Origin: JBMNFB01 sp050949085
Lineage (GTDB): Bacteria; Bacillota; UBA994; UBA5500
DNA: 26,522 nucleotides
Direction: 5' to 3'
NCBI GenBank assembly: GCA_050949085.1
Contig: JBMNFB010000007.1
Span: 1-26,522, forward strand
In this document: positions 24,700 to 26,522 of the stretch, piece by piece
Position numbering within the stretch: position 1 is the first letter of the stretch
Layout of the letters: each line of letters starts with the position of its first letter
The notes under the pieces: generated by a model
Databases searched by the model: none
The model's input: the letters and a program-made list of their open reading frames with translations, nothing else
What the model was told of the DNA's origin: nothing
Translations under genes and position numbers: made by a program

Positions 24700-24844
24700 T
24701 CATTTAGAGTTAGCACCTTTCGTGACCGACCATCAGGCCATGAACAATCACGCCACTGCCTATGTCTGCAGCGGCTTCAACTGCCAACGCCCCACCACCG
24801 ATCTGCAAGAGATGCTGAATCAGCTGGGCGTGCAGAATATGTAG
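24700..24844 (+). pseudogene. C-terminal remnant of a YyaL-like (DUF255, thioredoxin-fold) protein
   Basis: The plus strand reads LAPFVTDHQAMNNHATAYVC then SGFNCQRPTTDLQEMLNQLG and a TAG at 24842. The AYVC-x-x-F-x-C-x-x-P-x-TD pattern is the C-terminal signature of the YyaL family, which is usually over 600 aa. Only about 45 codons remain. An open frame continues 5' through the 34-bp repeat to an ATG at 24629, but that part is not family sequence. The rest of the gene is absent from the window. Confidence 0.6.
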
Positions 24845-24858
24845 CAAGCGTCAGATAA

Positions 24859-24890
24859 CGCCAGCCCCCGGCAAACGCCGGGGGCTGGCG
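24859..24890 (+). terminator. Strong hairpin after the YyaL remnant
   Basis: A perfect 14-bp GC-rich stem, CGCCAGCCCCCGGC (24859-24872) with its complement (24877-24890), loop AAAC. There is no T-tract; it may be the old terminator of the lost gene. Confidence 0.5.
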
Positions 24891-24930
24891 TAGCATTTGC
24901 CATTGATCGGACCTAATAGAAAGCCGTTTT

Positions 24931-25032
24931 CTCCCCCTTCATGGCTGACGCCATGCCACCTCCCTCGTCAGAGGGAGGCAAGTCTTGGCCCCTTCGAGGA
25001 GGGGGCTGTCGCGTGAGCGACTGGGGGAATGA
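24931..25032. repeat. Compound hairpin repeat element
   Basis: About 100 bp made of consecutive hairpins: ATGGC-tgac-GCCAT, CCTCCCTC-gtca-GAGGGAGG, a CCCCT/AGGGGG-type stem and GTCGC-gtga-GCGAC, enclosed by TCCCCC (24932-24937) and GGGGGA (25023-25028). Very similar mosaic elements are widespread between genes of Clostridia, from memory. It is non-coding. Confidence 0.55.
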
Positions 25033-25041
25033 GAGCGGTCA

Positions 25042-25089
25042 AAGAGGATAATTTATCCATACAAAGCTACTCTGGGGTTCTAGTATAAT
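25042..25089 (+). promoter_or_regulatory. Possible promoter and operator of the secreted papain-like gene
   Basis: TATAAT at 25084-25089 is a perfect -10, but no clear -35 lies 16-18 bp upstream. The palindrome GGATAATTTATCC (25046-25058) just upstream could be an operator. Both are inferred from motif and position only. Confidence 0.4.
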
Positions 25090-25122
25090 TAGATCAACTA
25101 CATAGACTGGGAGAAACTATAT

Positions 25123-26091
25123 ATGCTAAAAACTAGACTTAAGTCCTTCGCCCTAGGCACAATGATGGTATCGATGCTGGGCTTAGCAGGGACCCCTCTC
25201 CAACCGAACGTTCAACCTACATATGAGATTCCGATCCCGGATGTTGTGCCCACCATAACCCAGCAGGCATTGGGGCCGGAAATACCGGATGAGGTACGTC
25301 AACTGCAACAAACTAAACAACATGCGCAATCAATGGCACAGATGCCAAGCGAGGCGACGCAGAGGGCCAGCGAACGGAGTGAATCACCTCCGGTTGCTGC
25401 GGTAGGTCCTGCACCACAGGGCAAGCAACCGACCAGCTGCCAGACAGAGCAAAGACGATCTGCCCTCCATATCGAGCTGAACGACTATGTAATGGACGCG
25501 ATCTCCAAATATCAGGGAAGAAGCTATCCTTATCTACTGAATACGGACTACGCCAATTACAACGGCGTCACCGCCGACATCCGCTATCAGGATAGGCTGC
25601 TGCTTAAGGCCCACCCCAGCGGCAATCGGTCCAGCCATTGCGTAGGGATCACCTTTGAGGTGTTTTTCCATGCCATGCAAGCCAGGAATAGTGAAGTAGG
25701 GCTGAGCAAGGACGACTTTAACCAGATCACTTTCAACGAATTGCAGGACTTCATGCTGCTATGGTACACCGCCCAGGGATCAAAAGAAGTGAGCAATCCC
25801 GCTTTCGCCATCGTCAAATATGGTTTGGGTCAGCAGATCGGCGACTGGGAATTCGCGAAGGCCGGTGACTTCATCGATTTCTCTCGAACCAATGGCACTG
25901 GTCACAGTGTGATTTTCATGAATTGGCTCCGCCAAGACGGCGTTATTGTCGGCCTTCGCTATTGGTCCAGCCAGGCGTCCACCGGTGGGATCGCCTACAA
26001 GGAAGAGCATTTCAGCACCAAGAACGACGGTGGCATCCTCAGCGATGGGTTCTACATCGGACGCGTCGGTGCCATCACCGATTATAAATAG
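25123..26091 (+). CDS. Secreted papain-like (NlpC/P60-like) protein
   Basis: 322 aa; the ATG at 25123 follows GGGAGAAA. An N-terminal hydrophobic stretch (KSFALGTMMVSMLGLAGTPL) is a probable signal peptide. Residues of about 30-115 are a low-complexity Pro/Gln linker. The C-terminal 205 residues contain SSHCVGITFEVFFHAM (C173), AKAGDFIDFSRTNGTGHSVIFMNW (H261) and YWSSQ, in the order Cys-His-polar of NlpC/P60 papain-like peptidases that cut cell-wall peptides or related substrates. Family placement rests on this pattern only; the spacing of 88 residues between Cys and His is longer than in small NlpC/P60 domains. It is a single gene with its own terminator. Confidence 0.65.
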   Translation: MLKTRLKSFALGTMMVSMLGLAGTPLQPNVQPTYEIPIPDVVPTITQQALGPEIPDEVRQLQQTKQHAQSMAQMPSEATQRASERSESPPVAAVGPAPQGKQPTSCQTEQRRSALHIELNDYVMDAISKYQGRSYPYLLNTDYANYNGVTADIRYQDRLLLKAHPSGNRSSHCVGITFEVFFHAMQARNSEVGLSKDDFNQITFNELQDFMLLWYTAQGSKEVSNPAFAIVKYGLGQQIGDWEFAKAGDFIDFSRTNGTGHSVIFMNWLRQDGVIVGLRYWSSQASTGGIAYKEEHFSTKNDGGILSDGFYIGRVGAITDYK

Positions 26092-26098
26092 CGCTAAC

Positions 26099-26134
26099 AA
26101 AACCGCCCTCCAATCTGGGGGGCGGTTTTGGGGT
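26099..26134 (+). terminator. Terminator of the papain-like gene
   Basis: AAAACCGCCC (26099-26108) pairs with GGGCGGTTTT (26120-26129); the symmetrical A and T tracts allow use from both strands. Confidence 0.8.
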
Positions 26135-26175
26135 TCTTCGCTGGTGCAACGCCGATCTACCCTGCAATGGAGTGG

Positions 26176-26210
26176 AGTAGGTTTTTAGGACCCGTCCCCA
26201 AAAACCTACT
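26176..26210. repeat. REP-like palindrome, copy 2
   Basis: AGTAGGTTTTTAGG (26176-26189) and CCCAAAAACCTACT (26197-26210) pair with one mismatch around the loop ACCCGTC. As in copy 1 at 9739, it lies within 5 bp of the stop codon of a minus-strand gene. Confidence 0.6.
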
Positions 26211-26214
26211 GAAG

Positions 26215-26522
26215 CTACGGGCGCACGGTGATCAGGTGACTTGGATCCCAGTGCACCCTGAAACCTAGCACCTCAGAGACGAAGCGCAGCGGCAACATAG
26301 TGCGACCTTCCATCAACACGGGCGCGAGCTGTCGGCCGCTGGCGCCGATGATGGCCCGCTCCACCCCGTCGATCACGGCGTCGGTGGAGTCCACAACTAG
26401 AACTACAGTCTTGCCCCGGTAAGCGACGGTCACCGTTCTAGTCACACCGTCCCACCCGAGGCTGACACCGTATTCCTCCAGCATACGCAGCGGCATGAAG
26501 GTGTCGCTCTCCTGGTAGAAGC
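26215..26522 (-). CDS. Copper amine oxidase N-terminal (stalk) domain protein, partial
   Basis: The last 101 codons of a gene that enters from beyond 26522 (frame begins FYQESDTFMPLRMLEEYGVS). It contains the paired repeat of this stalk domain: FMPLRMLEEYGVSLGWD, then VLMEGRTMLPLRFVSEVLGF and VHWDPSHLITVRP. In Firmicutes these domains occur in secreted proteins, either alone or attached to wall-active or protease domains; what precedes it here cannot be seen. It ends in TAG at 26215, just before the REP-like palindrome. Confidence 0.8.
   Translation of the reverse strand, partial: FYQESDTFMPLRMLEEYGVSLGWDGVTRTVTVAYRGKTVVLVVDSTDAVIDGVERAIIGASGRQLAPVLMEGRTMLPLRFVSEVLGFRVHWDPSHLITVRP

Overview
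The window looks like a chromosomal stretch of a spore-forming, anaerobic member of the Firmicutes (Clostridia or a related class) with mid-to-high GC. The basis is an alpha/beta-type small acid-soluble spore protein gene, two genes of lysine fermentation (kce and the start of kdd) behind a lysine riboswitch, a pyruvate kinase with the extra PEP-utiliser domain, a TagO/WecA-type lipid-linked sugar transferase, and a copper-amine-oxidase-type stalk domain. No tRNA, rRNA, CRISPR array or intact transposase gene is visible.

Layout. 1-7079 (-): one very large secreted Ig-like surface protein gene. Its first 1290 codons are open, while the last 3.2 kb carry many frameshifts. 7197-7883 (-): a zinc-ribbon membrane protein. 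8111-9540 (-): a 12-TM MFS-like sensor fused to a LuxR helix-turn-helix, split by one frameshift. 9772-11496 (-): a GNAT acetyltransferase joined in frame to a headless AbgB-type M20 amidohydrolase, which is then cut by an in-frame TAG. 11653-11904 (+): the spore protein. 12049-14386 (+): CCA-adding enzyme, a possible overlapping small ORF, and a lipoprotein. 14402-14554 holds a possible structured RNA or MITE. 14706-15566 (+): a decayed MFS/GlpT-like transporter. 15667-16788 (-): threonine synthase. 16941-18701 (+): pyruvate kinase. 19055-20636 (-): two ABC-2 type permeases. 20633-21954 (-): the 3' half of their ATPase gene fused, through an 88-bp exact copy of a cca segment, to the 5' two thirds of kdd. 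21957-22784 (-): kce, preceded by the lysine riboswitch (22802-23020). 23141-24545 (-): a small unknown protein and TagO. 24641-25032: repeats and the tail of a YyaL-like gene. 25123-26091 (+): a secreted papain-like (NlpC/P60-like) protein. 26215-26522 (-): a copper-amine-oxidase N-terminal domain protein that runs off the window.

How the parts work together. kce and kdd encode consecutive steps of lysine fermentation (3,5-diaminohexanoate to 3-keto-5-aminohexanoate, then its cleavage with acetyl-CoA), and a lysine-sensing RNA sits in front of them. The ABC genes would form a small export system if the ATPase were whole. The most striking feature of the window is the density of broken or fused genes among intact housekeeping genes. 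The 88-bp cca copy at the kdd/ABC junction is the clearest case. It is either a templated-insertion rearrangement or an assembly chimera, and it bears on how far gene order here can be trusted.
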